A stretch of 64,000 nt of DNA from Candidatus Obscuribacterales bacterium (GTDB lineage Bacteria > Cyanobacteriota > Vampirovibrionia > Obscuribacterales > Obscuribacteraceae), in the NCBI GenBank assembly GCA_020634035.1, contig JACKCM010000004.1, positions 744,001 to 808,000 on the forward strand, read 5' to 3'. Below the pieces are notes generated by a model. It did not search any database. It worked only from the letters and a program-made list of their open reading frames with translations, and was not told the origin of the DNA. The first letter of the stretch is position 1. Each line of letters begins with the position of its first letter. Made by a program: the position numbers and the translations under genes. Below are positions 1 to 8,708 of the stretch, piece after piece.

Positions 1-2
1 GA

Positions 3-338
3 CCCACAGGTCCTACCGGCCCCACAGGACCGACAGGTCCTACCGGACCGACATCGACCGGCTCCACCGGTGGTACACCGGGTGGTCCCACCGGCGGTGT
101 GCCCGGTGGCAGTGGCATGGGCTATCCACCTTTGATCACACCCCAGACCGACACCGGCGAGTCTATGATTCCGGCTTCACCGGTGGTTACACCGTATCCC
201 AGCGGTGGCTCCACCACCAGGCCTTTCTATCAAGCCAGTGGTACTGCGGTAGATATTCGTTTTAGACGACAGGTCGATGTCACCAATCTCAAAATCAATT
301 TCGATGTCGGCTATTTAGGTGAGACCACCGGACCCTGA
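3..338 (+). CDS. C-terminal part of a collagen-like repeat protein (5' end outside window)
   Basis: Reading from base 3, the frame is open from the window edge to a TGA at 336-338. It begins with about five Gly-Pro-Thr triplets, the Gly-X-Y pattern of bacterial collagen-like proteins, followed by a Gly/Thr/Ser-rich stretch and a non-repetitive tail of about 70 residues ending in GETTGP. Collagen-like proteins are usually surface-exposed or secreted, but the N-terminus is missing, so no export signal can be assessed. The last 28 bases overlap the 3' end of the convergent HTTM gene. An internal ATG at 99 could give a 79-residue product, but the repeat continues upstream in the same frame, so I read this as a truncated view of a longer gene. 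Confidence 0.6.
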   Translation, partial: PTGPTGPTGPTGPTGPTSTGSTGGTPGGPTGGVPGGSGMGYPPLITPQTDTGESMIPASPVVTPYPSGGSTTRPFYQASGTAVDIRFRRQVDVTNLKINFDVGYLGETTGP

Positions 339-1243
339 TCTCGACCCGGATCTAGATTCAATACTTGTCTCACGAAGAGCACGAAGCGCTCGATATCTTC
401 CGGTTTAAGGAAGAGAACATAGCTCGCAATCATCAAATCTTCGAAGAATGGCAGGTTCATGGACCAGTCAATGCCCAGATGGAGAATCACTCCGGCGGCA
501 AGCACATAGTAACGCAGACCTCTTATCCAGATCAAAGTCCAGAGAGCCAGCTCTATAACCAGGGTCGACCAGGTAGCCAGCTTCACTGTCATGATGTTGT
601 CGAATAGAAGCGGCACAGGAAAGCGGTAGAAGTCTTCCATATGCAGAGCATAATAGATGGCGGTGCCGTCCCACCAGGTCGAGCCCTCCATCTTTGAGAA
701 GAAAGAATGGGCATAGACTATGGCGATTTGAAAACGAAGCAGGTTCTGAACCCAGGGGCTGGCTTGCGCCGGTGCTTTTCCGCGGCTGTCTATGGCATAC
801 ATCCTGTCTATTGGACCGAAGAGAAGTAGAAACAGACAGACCCGCATCAGAGTATCGCCACTGTGGAAGATGAGGAGGTTACGATGGTGGAAAGAGGCAA
901 GACAGATAAATAGTATGAGAGCGCTCAGTCTAGATTTGAATCCGACCATTAGAGAAAGGGCCGAGAGCAAGAGAAGTACATAGAGAGAAAGAACAAAGCG
1001 GTTATCCGGTGGCAACCAGTCTAGTAGAGAGAGACGATTGAACTCTTCGTACTGCCGCATGGTCTCTACGGAGACTATGCCGTCATAGCCGAACCAGGTA
1101 AATAGATCCGGCGCCCAGGTCAGGCTGGATAAAAACACTATCGCAGCAAGAAGTATGCGAAACATACAGATAGGAGCCGGCGATTGAGGCTCGAACCATA
1201 GACGATACCAGAGGGTCGCCGGGGTTTTTAGAGATATACTCAT
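311..1243 (-). CDS. HTTM-domain membrane protein (vitamin-K gamma-carboxylase-like)
   Basis: This 310-residue polytopic protein resembles the HTTM (horizontally transferred transmembrane) family, related to the membrane part of vitamin-K-dependent gamma-carboxylase. It has several hydrophobic segments, the first near residues 25-45 (ICMFRILLAAIVFLSSLTW), and HTTM-like features such as SFHHRNLLIFHSGD near the middle and SFFSKMEGSTWWDGTAIYYAL. Bacterial HTTM proteins are inner-membrane proteins of mostly unknown substrate. The ATG overlaps the stop of the upstream minus-strand gene (ATGA), so the two are translationally coupled. The product ends in a short charged tail. The fold assignment is by recognition; the substrate is unknown. 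Confidence 0.75.
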   Translation of the reverse strand: MSISLKTPATLWYRLWFEPQSPAPICMFRILLAAIVFLSSLTWAPDLFTWFGYDGIVSVETMRQYEEFNRLSLLDWLPPDNRFVLSLYVLLLLSALSLMVGFKSRLSALILFICLASFHHRNLLIFHSGDTLMRVCLFLLLFGPIDRMYAIDSRGKAPAQASPWVQNLLRFQIAIVYAHSFFSKMEGSTWWDGTAIYYALHMEDFYRFPVPLLFDNIMTVKLATWSTLVIELALWTLIWIRGLRYYVLAAGVILHLGIDWSMNLPFFEDLMIASYVLFLKPEDIERFVLFVRQVLNLDPGRDQGPVVSPK

Positions 1244-1827
1244 TTGAGGTCCTCGGCGGTCACTCTATATAAATAGAATTGATACTTATTAGACTGGTCC
1301 GGATTCGGCTTGCCTAGCCCTTCTTCGATGGGCAGGGTCTCGGACCAGGTGCGCACCAGGGCTATCGTCCGGGGATGTTTGCTTTTACTGTCGTGCTTGC
1401 GGGCGACGAAGCGCGCGAAGTCTCGCCACAACAGTTCGGTAGAATTGAGACAGTCGTTGCCGAACTTTCGGTAATGCTCCCGGCAATAGCGTTCTAGATA
1501 GCCGAGCTTTTCCATAGATGGATAGTGCCAGATTTTGGATGAGCCGTCATCAAAGGTTATGGTGGCATAGATGCGAATATTGTTGGTTCTTGGATCCGGG
1601 GCAAATACACCGAAACCCTGCCAGACCCCCATGAAATAGATCTGGTCGGAGACAGGCTCTAGAAGTAGCTGCTTTGCCCTGGACCAGGGAGAGATCCATA
1701 ATGTGATGGCTGCAATATAGAAGACAATGAAAAGGCTGATCACGGCCTGTCGCAGCTTCTCCGGGCCTGGCGTGGATAAATTGCCTGGTGACTGCACTTC
1801 TTCCGGGCTGTGCTCATTTTGTGCCAT
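1240..1827 (-). CDS. Single-pass membrane protein coupled to the HTTM gene
   Basis: The chosen start (MAQNEHSPEE) gives 195 residues. A longer frame to 1956 would add an Arg/Pro-rich N-terminus lying wholly inside the upstream gene, which looks like shadow sequence. A hydrophobic helix sits at about residues 28-48 (AVISLFIVFYIAAITLWI), followed by a soluble domain with the phrase QGFGVFAPDPRTNN. Such W/F-x-F-A-P-x-P motifs occur in proteins that sit beside HTTM or DoxX-like membrane proteins. It overlaps the HTTM gene by 4 bases and the upstream gene by 14 bases, which indicates one transcript. It is probably a partner subunit of the HTTM protein; that role is inferred from coupling only. Confidence 0.65.
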   Translation of the reverse strand: MAQNEHSPEEVQSPGNLSTPGPEKLRQAVISLFIVFYIAAITLWISPWSRAKQLLLEPVSDQIYFMGVWQGFGVFAPDPRTNNIRIYATITFDDGSSKIWHYPSMEKLGYLERYCREHYRKFGNDCLNSTELLWRDFARFVARKHDSKSKHPRTIALVRTWSETLPIEEGLGKPNPDQSNKYQFYLYRVTAEDLK

Positions 1828-2551
1828 CGGTCTTTTCCGCCGGGGTGGTATCGGATGTGGTGGAGAGCTTCCTGGGCTTGCCCACCTCATACTCTTGAAG
1901 CGCTTTGTCCACCAGCACTTCTGTCGGCTCCTGCCAGTTGGGGGCGTAGAAGTCATAGATCACATAGACGTCTTTGACCCTCGATTCGACGGCGTCGATG
2001 TACTGCTGTTTGATCTCTTCTCTGGCTTGATTAAGTGCCTCGTCTATGGCCCGTTGACGGTCTGTGCTCTGTCCGTAATAAGTGCGCTCCAGCGCTCTTG
2101 CGCAAGCCTCTTTTGCTGGAATATGGGCATCGACATAGACACGCTCACAGATTTTGGCATGGCCGTCTTCTATTTGCGAGCGTTTATCTGGGACAATCTG
2201 GGAGAGCCAAATTGTAATGGGTAGAGTGAGATTGGCTTTGGCTCGGGTTACCTTGAGCCTGATGTGATAGACACCGTTGGAGCCTTTGGTCTCTTCTTCG
2301 ATTTTATAGTCGAGGTCGCTATCGCAGCCGAATTTATAGAGTGTGGTCGACTCATTTCTCCCCACATCGGCAGGAGGGGATTTTATGTTGAAAATTCTCT
2401 TTTCTATCTGGGGAGCGGCTTTTGAAACCTCTACCGGTGCAAACTTGAAAAGACGAGGAGCGAACATTATCAGTACTATCAATGCCGGTACACCGACCAG
2501 CAGCATTAAACTCTGTTTTTTCGTAGCCTTTGTAGAGCCGCCGTTCGCCAT
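1814..2551 (-). CDS. Hypothetical membrane-anchored protein, first gene of the HTTM operon
   Basis: I start it at the ATG giving MANGGSTKATKK, with a weak GGA purine site; an in-frame TTG at 2572 would add seven residues. A membrane helix follows the basic N-terminus (LMLLVGVPALIVLIMF), then an ectodomain of about 200 residues with acidic and Lys-rich stretches and a Thr/Lys-rich tail. The ectodomain has a beta-rich part (SDLDYKIEEETKGSNGVYHI) and a helical part containing Cys and Tyr (CERVYVDAHIPAKEACARAL). I recognise no family. It is first in the overlapping trio ending with the HTTM protein and is probably exposed outside the inner membrane. Confidence 0.6.
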   Translation of the reverse strand: MANGGSTKATKKQSLMLLVGVPALIVLIMFAPRLFKFAPVEVSKAAPQIEKRIFNIKSPPADVGRNESTTLYKFGCDSDLDYKIEEETKGSNGVYHIRLKVTRAKANLTLPITIWLSQIVPDKRSQIEDGHAKICERVYVDAHIPAKEACARALERTYYGQSTDRQRAIDEALNQAREEIKQQYIDAVESRVKDVYVIYDFYAPNWQEPTEVLVDKALQEYEVGKPRKLSTTSDTTPAEKTDGTK

Positions 2552-2649
2552 CTTCGTTCCGTTTTCAAGCAATCACATTATTGATCATACTCTAACGAAG
2601 ATCCTTTCCACCATGGCTAGCTTTCTCTATGGAAACTGCATGAATTTGG

Positions 2650-2665
2650 TTGGTCAACTGACCAA
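2650..2665. promoter_or_regulatory. Perfect 7-bp palindrome between two minus-strand genes
   Basis: TTGGTCA and TGACCAA are exact inverted repeats separated by two bases, in the 163-base gap upstream of the HTTM trio. The symmetry and short spacer suit a dimeric repressor site better than a terminator: no T-run follows on either strand. No candidate regulator lies next to it, so the role is a guess. Confidence 0.3.
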
Positions 2666-2714
2666 ATAACTAGAACTCTTAAAAAGAGACTGTCTTGGCC
2701 CGGGGGCCTTCTGT

Positions 2715-3530
2715 CTAGTCCTTGATATAGTCGAAAATATTTGGAGGTCCGGCTTCGTAGAGAGTTTTCACTTCTTGATCTCGTTTGGCTTTGTCGGCAT
2801 GCATAGAGCGCGCGGTGGCATCGTCGGCGGCTCCGGCGCCAAAAGAGAGGGTGTCGCCGTGCATCTCCCGGGCGATAAGCTTTTGCTGGTAGGCGTTGGT
2901 GAGCCAACTCTGCAATCCGGTGAGCTTCATCACTGTCTCTAAATTCGAGTTGAAGACGGTTTCGACTCTCTGAGCCGAACTTGAAAGCTCCGGATAGTCA
3001 CCTTTAGCCGCCTGGGATAGCGGAATGCCTTTCTCTTGCATGGTCTGGGTGAGCCTGTCTCTGTCTTGCTGGGGCAGTTTGTCCCATTCTTCGCCCAGGG
3101 CTTTATTTGCTGATAGATACTCGCGTTTGAACTCGGGCAGACCCGGACCGAGGAGTTCCAGATCTTCTTTTGTAGAGGTCTCCTGGGTTTCGAAGGCTTT
3201 GTCCGAATCGTCTACCAGCTTTCTGAATGTCGGTTCTGCGTCTAGATAAGCTTTCGGGTCGTTTTTATCTATGAGGCTTTTGTATTCGTCGAAGTGCTCA
3301 CCGGCCACAGGATAGAAGGTCTTCATCGCCTCTATCTCAGGGGAGAGCTTGCTTGCCGACTCTGTCGGACCAGGCATGCCGCCAGTATTGTCGGAGCGAG
3401 TGTCGGGCATGGCGTCGGGATCTGCTTTGGCTAGCTGGATATATTCGCCTGCCAGTCTGGAGCGACCGCTGTCTGCGCCTTCGTTACTGGCGCCTTTGTC
3501 CCCTGCAATGTCTGCCTGTTCGAATACCAT
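2715..3530 (-). CDS. Leaderless acidic hypothetical protein
   Basis: A 271-residue soluble protein with no signal peptide or membrane helix. The first 75 residues are low-complexity, rich in Ala, Gly, Asp and Ser (DIAGDKGASNEGADSGRS), and probably disordered. The rest looks helical (YKSLIDKNDPKAYLDAEPTF; LGEEWDKLPQQDRDRLTQTM). ATG at 3530 follows a GGAAAT purine stretch. The layout, a disordered leaderless N-terminus followed by a folded region, recurs in this window in the lysozyme-like, CHAP-like and 1696-residue proteins. I do not recognise the fold. A trinucleotide CTT tract lies just upstream in its likely promoter. Confidence 0.65.
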   Translation of the reverse strand: MVFEQADIAGDKGASNEGADSGRSRLAGEYIQLAKADPDAMPDTRSDNTGGMPGPTESASKLSPEIEAMKTFYPVAGEHFDEYKSLIDKNDPKAYLDAEPTFRKLVDDSDKAFETQETSTKEDLELLGPGLPEFKREYLSANKALGEEWDKLPQQDRDRLTQTMQEKGIPLSQAAKGDYPELSSSAQRVETVFNSNLETVMKLTGLQSWLTNAYQQKLIAREMHGDTLSFGAGAADDATARSMHADKAKRDQEVKTLYEAGPPNIFDYIKD

Positions 3531-3558
3531 GGTGATTTCCTTAGCGAGCTTCGAGAAA

Positions 3559-3585
3559 CTTCTTCTTCTTCTTCTTCTTCTTCTT
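3559..3585. repeat. (CTT)9 microsatellite upstream of the 2715-3530 gene
   Basis: About nine perfect CTT units, reading AAG on the coding strand, lie 29-55 bases upstream of the minus-strand start codon. This is where a promoter or 5' leader would be. Slippage would alter promoter spacing or the leader without touching the coding frame. Confidence 0.8.
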
Positions 3586-3681
3586 TTATTCTTGTTCTTA
3601 GAAGTAATTTCAGTCTAGCTTCTATTATCCTTCAGTCTATGGTAATTTCCCCATTAGGATAAAGGGAGAGGCATTTAGAAC

Positions 3682-5325
3682 GTGGACCCGCTTGGATTTC
3701 CAGAGCGCTATGACCGATTGGAAGAGATCGGTGCAGGCGGTATGGGCAAGGTCTATAAAGCCTTTGATCAGTATCTGGGCAAATATGTAGCGCTCAAAGT
3801 TATTCGGTCTGAACTCAGCATTTTGAGCACGTCCACCCTGCGTCGATTTCAAAAAGAAGCGCAACTGCTCGGTCAATTGCAACACGAGAATCTGGTGCCG
3901 ATTCTCGACTTCAATCTGACTGATAAGGGCAGTCCGTATCAGGTGATGGACTTCGTAGCAGGACGTAGCCTGGACGAGGTTATCGCCGAAGGCGTTTCTG
4001 TCGAGGACAGCCTCAATATAATCCGGCAGATTGCCGCGGCCATGGCCCATGCTCACGAACAAGGCGTTATTCATAGAGATCTCAAACCGACCAATGTCAT
4101 TGTCGTAAATACGGAGGCAGAGAATCTGTCTGTGAGGGTGATCGACTTTGGCATAGCATTCTGCATCGCCGAAGAGTTGGGCGATGATTCTCTAACCACC
4201 ACCAATGCCGTTATCGGCAGCCCGCTATATATGAGCCCGGAGCAGTCCCGGTCTTCTAGAACCGATGAACGCTCGGATATCTACTCTCTCGGGGTGATCC
4301 TGTTCAAGTGTTTGACCGGAGCCGTTCCTTTTCAGGGTGCAAGCGCCATCGAGACCATCGCATTGAAATGCGGCGGTAATCCGCCGACTCTTTCTGAAGT
4401 TGTCGGCAAGAGCCACGATGTCGAGCTTGAGAATCTGGTCGGCAGATGTCTGGCGTTGGATCCAGCAGATCGTTTTTCAAGCATGGTGGAAGTAGTCGAA
4501 GCGATAGAGTCCATCGAGACCTTTGGACAAATTGAACAAATTGAACAAATTGAGTTGACTGATCCGGTACAGAATACGCTTCCTGCAGCACCTTTACCCA
4601 GAAGATTCGGAGCGCTCACGGTCGTGCTCATGGTGCTTGTCCTTTCTGCGGTGGCTTATCTGGGTCCTAAACTTATGCCGGAGCAGCTTTTTTCGGTGGT
4701 GAGTCGTGATCAATCTACCCAGTCGAAACACACACTGCAAGAAAAGCGTGCAGTTGAAGAACTGCTAGAACAGCGAGAGTTGCCGTCTCATAAGAATACG
4801 TACAAAATTCGTTATCGACGAATATTCAAAACCCCCGTTCAAATGATTGCTCAATGGAACGATCGACGAGAACTGGATTTTACCAGCGCGATTTTTAGAG
4901 AGCCTGAAGATCTTGGTTTGCTTGCCGGTTCAGACTACGAGCAGGTTTGTGTTTCTAACAGCGACTTTGACGATCGATGTCTTGAGCAGATTTTGAAGAT
5001 GAAAAAATTGGACTCGCTAAAGGCCAGTTCTACTAAAATCACTCCTGAAGGAATCAAGGCTATAAGCAGGCATCAGCAGTTCGTTCGTTTGCAACTCGAT
5101 GGCATGGTCGATGACGTCGGACTCGAACATCTAGCTAAGTTGCCGCGTTTGAGTTTTCTTCAAATACGAAATTGTCCTATCACCGATAGGGGTCTGAAGA
5201 CCCTGGAGCAATTTCGCAATTTGAAAAGCCTCCAGGTATCCGGGTGTAAGAATGTCTCTCGAAGTTCACTGGATGCATTGCGCCGGGCGCTACCGGAATG
5301 CAAAATCGTATCGAATCGGATGTAA
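3682..5325 (+). CDS. Membrane Ser/Thr protein kinase with C-terminal leucine-rich repeats
   Basis: This 547-residue Hanks-type kinase phosphorylates Ser/Thr on unknown partners at the inner membrane. Visible motifs are the Gly loop GAGGMGKV (residues 17-24), ATP lysine K39, the catalytic loop HRDLKPTN (131-138), DFG (155-157) and SPEQ (185-188). A linker with three Ile-Glu-Gln units precedes a membrane helix at about 309-328, and the extracytoplasmic part from about 410 carries LRR-like units (LDSLKASSTKITPEGIKAIS; LSFLQIRNCPITDRGLKTLE). The kinase is therefore cytoplasmic and the LRRs periplasmic, a sensor layout. The GTG start has GGGAGAGG about ten bases upstream. It converges with the LRR membrane gene three bases away. 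Confidence 0.92.
   Translation: MDPLGFPERYDRLEEIGAGGMGKVYKAFDQYLGKYVALKVIRSELSILSTSTLRRFQKEAQLLGQLQHENLVPILDFNLTDKGSPYQVMDFVAGRSLDEVIAEGVSVEDSLNIIRQIAAAMAHAHEQGVIHRDLKPTNVIVVNTEAENLSVRVIDFGIAFCIAEELGDDSLTTTNAVIGSPLYMSPEQSRSSRTDERSDIYSLGVILFKCLTGAVPFQGASAIETIALKCGGNPPTLSEVVGKSHDVELENLVGRCLALDPADRFSSMVEVVEAIESIETFGQIEQIEQIELTDPVQNTLPAAPLPRRFGALTVVLMVLVLSAVAYLGPKLMPEQLFSVVSRDQSTQSKHTLQEKRAVEELLEQRELPSHKNTYKIRYRRIFKTPVQMIAQWNDRRELDFTSAIFREPEDLGLLAGSDYEQVCVSNSDFDDRCLEQILKMKKLDSLKASSTKITPEGIKAISRHQQFVRLQLDGMVDDVGLEHLAKLPRLSFLQIRNCPITDRGLKTLEQFRNLKSLQVSGCKNVSRSSLDALRRALPECKIVSNRM
4528..4554 (+). repeat. Three 9-bp in-frame tandem repeats in the kinase juxtamembrane linker
   Basis: CAAATTGAA occurs twice, followed by CAAATTGAG, encoding Gln-Ile-Glu three times between the kinase domain and the membrane helix. 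The unit is a multiple of three, so copy-number change would only alter linker length. Confidence 0.85.
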
Positions 5326-5328
5326 GGA

Positions 5329-6408
5329 TCACTCCTTTTTCTCCAGCTCATTCCTGGCTTCGTCTTTTAACAGAAGCAACTCCATTCTGACATTGTCTTG
5401 CTCCAGCTTTTTGGCTAAGCCACTGCGCCTGCTGTGATAAACATGGCATCCCGGTAGACCTTTTTTCAGATTTTTGACGGCTTTTCTCGATACATTCGGG
5501 CAGTCTTTCATGGATAGAATGGTCAGATTTTTCAACCCGTAGAGTTTTTCTATGCCATCATCGGTAATATTGCTTCCGTTGATATTTAGTATGTTCAGAG
5601 ACTTGACCTCGGCAATCCCCTGCAAGGCTCTATCATCCAGGCTGCATTCCGAGGCGTCTAATAAAGTCAATTTCTTGAATTGTTTAAGAGCATCCAGGTC
5701 TTCTGAGCCCACTTTCAGATATTTGATACTGAGCTGTTCGAGGTTCTTCAGGTCAGCGAGAGCAGCCAGGCCGGCGGCGGTGATGTTCTTGCTGCCCGAA
5801 AATTCGAGGACTTTGAGCTGGGTCATTTTATCGAGGCTTTCTATGCCTTTGTTCGTTATCTTTCTGCCCAGGTTAATCTCCAGGTGATTGATTGTTTTTG
5901 AGGCAGAAAGCTCTTCGAGCCCTTTATCAGTAATCTCGGTGTCGCCGAGCTCTACGCTCTCAAGATTTTTCATTTTCAATAATATCGGAATCGATTTATC
6001 CGTTATCGGCGTGCCATGCAAAGCCAGATAGCGTAGATTCATATCAGCCAGAATATTGAGCCACTTCTCTTTGAAGCTGGCTCTAACTAGCTTTAAGTCT
6101 CTCAGCATGGGCATCTTGCTGATCAGAACAAAAGAGTTCTTGGTCAGATTGAGATCGCCGTAGTCCGCTGCCGTCTGATTGCGTGAGTTTTTGAAGTCCG
6201 CTTTTATTTTGTCTTCGCTTATGGCTGAATCCGGCCGCCAGCTAAGCGATTCAGAATATTTGACCTTGGTTTTCTTGACTGTGTCTACATGCTTTTCGGC
6301 GTGACCGACGATGCGCAGCAGGAAAAAGATAAGGGCGGCTACAATTACCAGGGCAATAGCAGCGATTATATAGATGTCTTTGCTGCCTGTTTCCGGTCTT
6401 CGAGCCAT
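5329..6408 (-). CDS. Membrane-anchored leucine-rich-repeat protein
   Basis: A 359-residue protein with a short basic N-terminus and one membrane helix (IIAAIALVIVAALIFFLLRI, about residues 12-31). About eight LRR units of 22-25 residues follow, for example LESVELGDTEITDKGLEEL and LKVLEFSGSKNITAAGLAAL. The repeats resemble the LRR halves of both Ser/Thr kinases in this window, but there is no kinase domain here. The C-terminus is a charged, probably coiled helix (LEQDNVRMELLLLKDEARNE). Orientation suggests periplasmic LRRs. It may be a companion receptor to the adjacent kinase; the genes are convergent, so they are not co-transcribed. Its start lacks a strong Shine-Dalgarno site. Confidence 0.85.
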   Translation of the reverse strand: MARRPETGSKDIYIIAAIALVIVAALIFFLLRIVGHAEKHVDTVKKTKVKYSESLSWRPDSAISEDKIKADFKNSRNQTAADYGDLNLTKNSFVLISKMPMLRDLKLVRASFKEKWLNILADMNLRYLALHGTPITDKSIPILLKMKNLESVELGDTEITDKGLEELSASKTINHLEINLGRKITNKGIESLDKMTQLKVLEFSGSKNITAAGLAALADLKNLEQLSIKYLKVGSEDLDALKQFKKLTLLDASECSLDDRALQGIAEVKSLNILNINGSNITDDGIEKLYGLKNLTILSMKDCPNVSRKAVKNLKKGLPGCHVYHSRRSGLAKKLEQDNVRMELLLLKDEARNELEKKE

Positions 6409-6582
6409 GGCTGAGTAAAGCTCCGAAATATTCTCATACTTGCATTATATCCTGTGGTCTCGGTCGCCTTCGAACCGTCGAACAGGCAATAAATTGCCCG
6501 ACCTTGATATATCCGAAGCTGTTCTTTATCTGTGAGATTTGCTAGATTCGTAGTGTGCGGCCATTCAGGAAAGTTCGACTCG

Positions 6583-7743
6583 ATGCCCTGGTCAAAGCCT
6601 GAATCGATAGCTCCCGGCGCAGGAATTTGCATCCTGGCTTCATGCTTGCTTCTTGGATGTTCTGGCGGTGAGAGCACCGAGAGTAGCGATAGTAAATCAA
6701 AGACTAAGCCCAACTTATCGAACAGTACTCACAAGGTCGAAGAGTCATCTAACAAAGATACTTTCAAAAGCTTCGATCGTTATGAATTCAACAAGCTTAT
6801 CGAGCGTGCCGAGCTGTATAGAAAAAGCGGCCAGTTAGATAAAGCTGCCAGAGAACTGGAGCTTGCCAGTAAACTTGATGCCGGCAATGTCACCGTCGAG
6901 TTGAATCTGGCTGAATACTATAATGACAGGGACGATTATAATCGTGCCTACGAACATGCTCAAAGAGCCGTCAAGCTGGCACCCAATAGAGTCGAAGCTT
7001 TACTAAATCGAGCCAAAGCTGCATTTCATAAAGCCTCCATATCTGATACCGATGACTATGAAAAAGAGGCAATAGCCGATTTGAAGCGGGCCATTTCGCT
7101 GGATCCGAAAAATTCTCAGGCACAATATTATATGGGTGTATGGAAGTCGGAGAAGTCAAATCCTAAAGAAGCGATCAAGCACTATAGTAAGGCCATCGAA
7201 CTAGATCCGAGTGTTGCCGCCTATTATGCTTATCGTGGTATGGCCTATGGCAATGATGGTCAATACGGTAAAGCCATCGAAGATATGACTGAGACTCTGA
7301 AACTGAAGCCGGATAGATGGCAGCAGCGCTTTGCCCGGGCAGAGTTCTATGAGGAGACCGGTCAATTTAAAAACGCGCACAAAGACTATACGCTGATAAT
7401 CGAATCGGGACCAGAAGTGGCTAAGGCAAGGTATATGCGCGCCGGTCTTCTGGAGAAGATGAAAGACTTGAAAGGCGCGGTCGAAGACTATTCTGCATTG
7501 ATCAAAGGCAATCCCGGTGACGATGAAGCTCTGAAGAGACGCGGCGATGTCTATATGAAGCTAGGGGAGCCCAGACGAGCCCTCTTAGATTTTAATGCCG
7601 CCATCGCCCTTAATACCGATCTTGCTGTTTATTATCTGGCAAGGGCGGCTTGCCATGAAGCCCTCGGCAATAGTGACAGGGCTCAAGCAGATAGAAAGAC
7701 TGCAGAGAAAGCAGAACATCGAAAAGCGATCGAGAAGCTGTGA
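6583..7743 (+). CDS. TPR lipoprotein
   Basis: I start it at ATG 6583 (MPWSKPES), preceded by AGGAAAG about ten bases upstream, rather than the GTG at 6532. The N-terminus is a lipoprotein signal with lipobox LLLGC and a lipidated Cys at residue 26, followed by a Ser/Lys/Asp-rich linker. From about residue 70 to the end there are about nine tetratricopeptide repeats (AIKHYSKAIELDPSVAAYYA; AVEDYSALIKGNPGDDEALK). TPR lipoproteins are usually assembly or scaffolding factors in the periplasm. It is divergent from the LRR membrane gene. The lipoprotein call is firm; its partner is unknown. Confidence 0.88.
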   Translation: MPWSKPESIAPGAGICILASCLLLGCSGGESTESSDSKSKTKPNLSNSTHKVEESSNKDTFKSFDRYEFNKLIERAELYRKSGQLDKAARELELASKLDAGNVTVELNLAEYYNDRDDYNRAYEHAQRAVKLAPNRVEALLNRAKAAFHKASISDTDDYEKEAIADLKRAISLDPKNSQAQYYMGVWKSEKSNPKEAIKHYSKAIELDPSVAAYYAYRGMAYGNDGQYGKAIEDMTETLKLKPDRWQQRFARAEFYEETGQFKNAHKDYTLIIESGPEVAKARYMRAGLLEKMKDLKGAVEDYSALIKGNPGDDEALKRRGDVYMKLGEPRRALLDFNAAIALNTDLAVYYLARAACHEALGNSDRAQADRKTAEKAEHRKAIEKL

Positions 7744-7871
7744 CTTTTAAATTTCTGGGAAGAGATGTCCAGAAATCAGAGCATCCGTATAGACCCATAA
7801 ATCCTCGCTAAAATCACTTCTAGATTCTGCCTTTGCAGATCTATCCTTTCTCTTTGTCGGAGGTTCCTGCT

Positions 7872-8687
7872 TTGAGCCTTGACCAGCATAATTTCACCGA
7901 TGGCTCCTCCTGTGTCGACAGGATGGTGAACAACACCGATTACATGTTTCCTGATTGGACAGACAGAAACTTGAGCCTTTTACACTGCCTCAAGCCCACA
8001 ACAGATCAATTCGACCAATTAGTTCAGTCGGGTCAATCGCTCTCGTTGGGGTCTTATCTGCCTGATCTCGATCTTATAGATCCTTCGGCTATAAAAGACA
8101 GAGTGGTGCAGGGCGCCGGAGATGCGCTGGATGCCGTATTAGACTCCGGGCTGGTCTATGACCCCACCGACAGACATGAGAAGAAGATTTTCGACGCAGG
8201 CAAAGACGCCTATGCAAAGTTTCCGATATTGAAAGAGATTGGTGCAAGCTCCGATATTCTCTCGCGCATCGGTTTATATGAATATAGAAACAGATCAACT
8301 AGCGATTGGTTTCAAGACCGGCTTTTGAACCTGCCGGAGAGCCGCGTTCCCGAAGGGACTTATGGACCATATCAGATAAGCAAGGCTGCGTTTAAAGATG
8401 CCAAAGAGCATTATCCGGACGTTTTGAAAGACTATCACCTCGAAGACCTGCTTGATCCCAAGAAAGCCGCCGTGGTGGCAGGGGCGTATCTATCTATTCG
8501 CGCTGAGGAGTTCAAAGCCAACAGCTTTCGCGGTCAGGATACAGTGCGCCATTTCTACCGCAAAGGCGATAGCGATCGTGCTCTCGTGCTGAGCTATAAT
8601 CCGGGTCAGGCGAAGTTTCGCGGCAACGGCAACTATGACGGCCGTCAGCGATCGAATGACGTGCTCGACGAAACGCTTCAGTCTTGA
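7872..8687 (+). CDS. Lysozyme/transglycosylase-like protein without signal peptide
   Basis: A TTG start at 7872 is chosen because GGAGG lies eight bases upstream; a TTG at 7833 has no such site. The roughly 271-residue product has no signal peptide. The C-terminal half looks like a lysozyme-fold domain: ESRVPEGTYGPYQISKAAF resembles the Glu and G-x-x-Q-I-S/x-P region of SLT transglycosylases, and SYNPGQAKFRGNGNYDGRQR resembles their substrate-cleft loop. It probably cleaves peptidoglycan. The N-terminal half (AIKDRVVQGAGDALDAVLD) looks helical and is unrecognised. It is one of several leaderless wall-active proteins here. The lysozyme call rests on motif resemblance and is moderate. Confidence 0.6.
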   Translation: MSLDQHNFTDGSSCVDRMVNNTDYMFPDWTDRNLSLLHCLKPTTDQFDQLVQSGQSLSLGSYLPDLDLIDPSAIKDRVVQGAGDALDAVLDSGLVYDPTDRHEKKIFDAGKDAYAKFPILKEIGASSDILSRIGLYEYRNRSTSDWFQDRLLNLPESRVPEGTYGPYQISKAAFKDAKEHYPDVLKDYHLEDLLDPKKAAVVAGAYLSIRAEEFKANSFRGQDTVRHFYRKGDSDRALVLSYNPGQAKFRGNGNYDGRQRSNDVLDETLQS

Positions 8688-8708
8688 TGTTTTTTGCTAA
8701 TTCTTTTG

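Noticed and set aside
2698..2709. GGCCCGGGGGCC-like near-palindrome after the 2715 gene
   Set aside because: It lacks a T-run on either strand, is short, and may be chance in GC-rich sequence.
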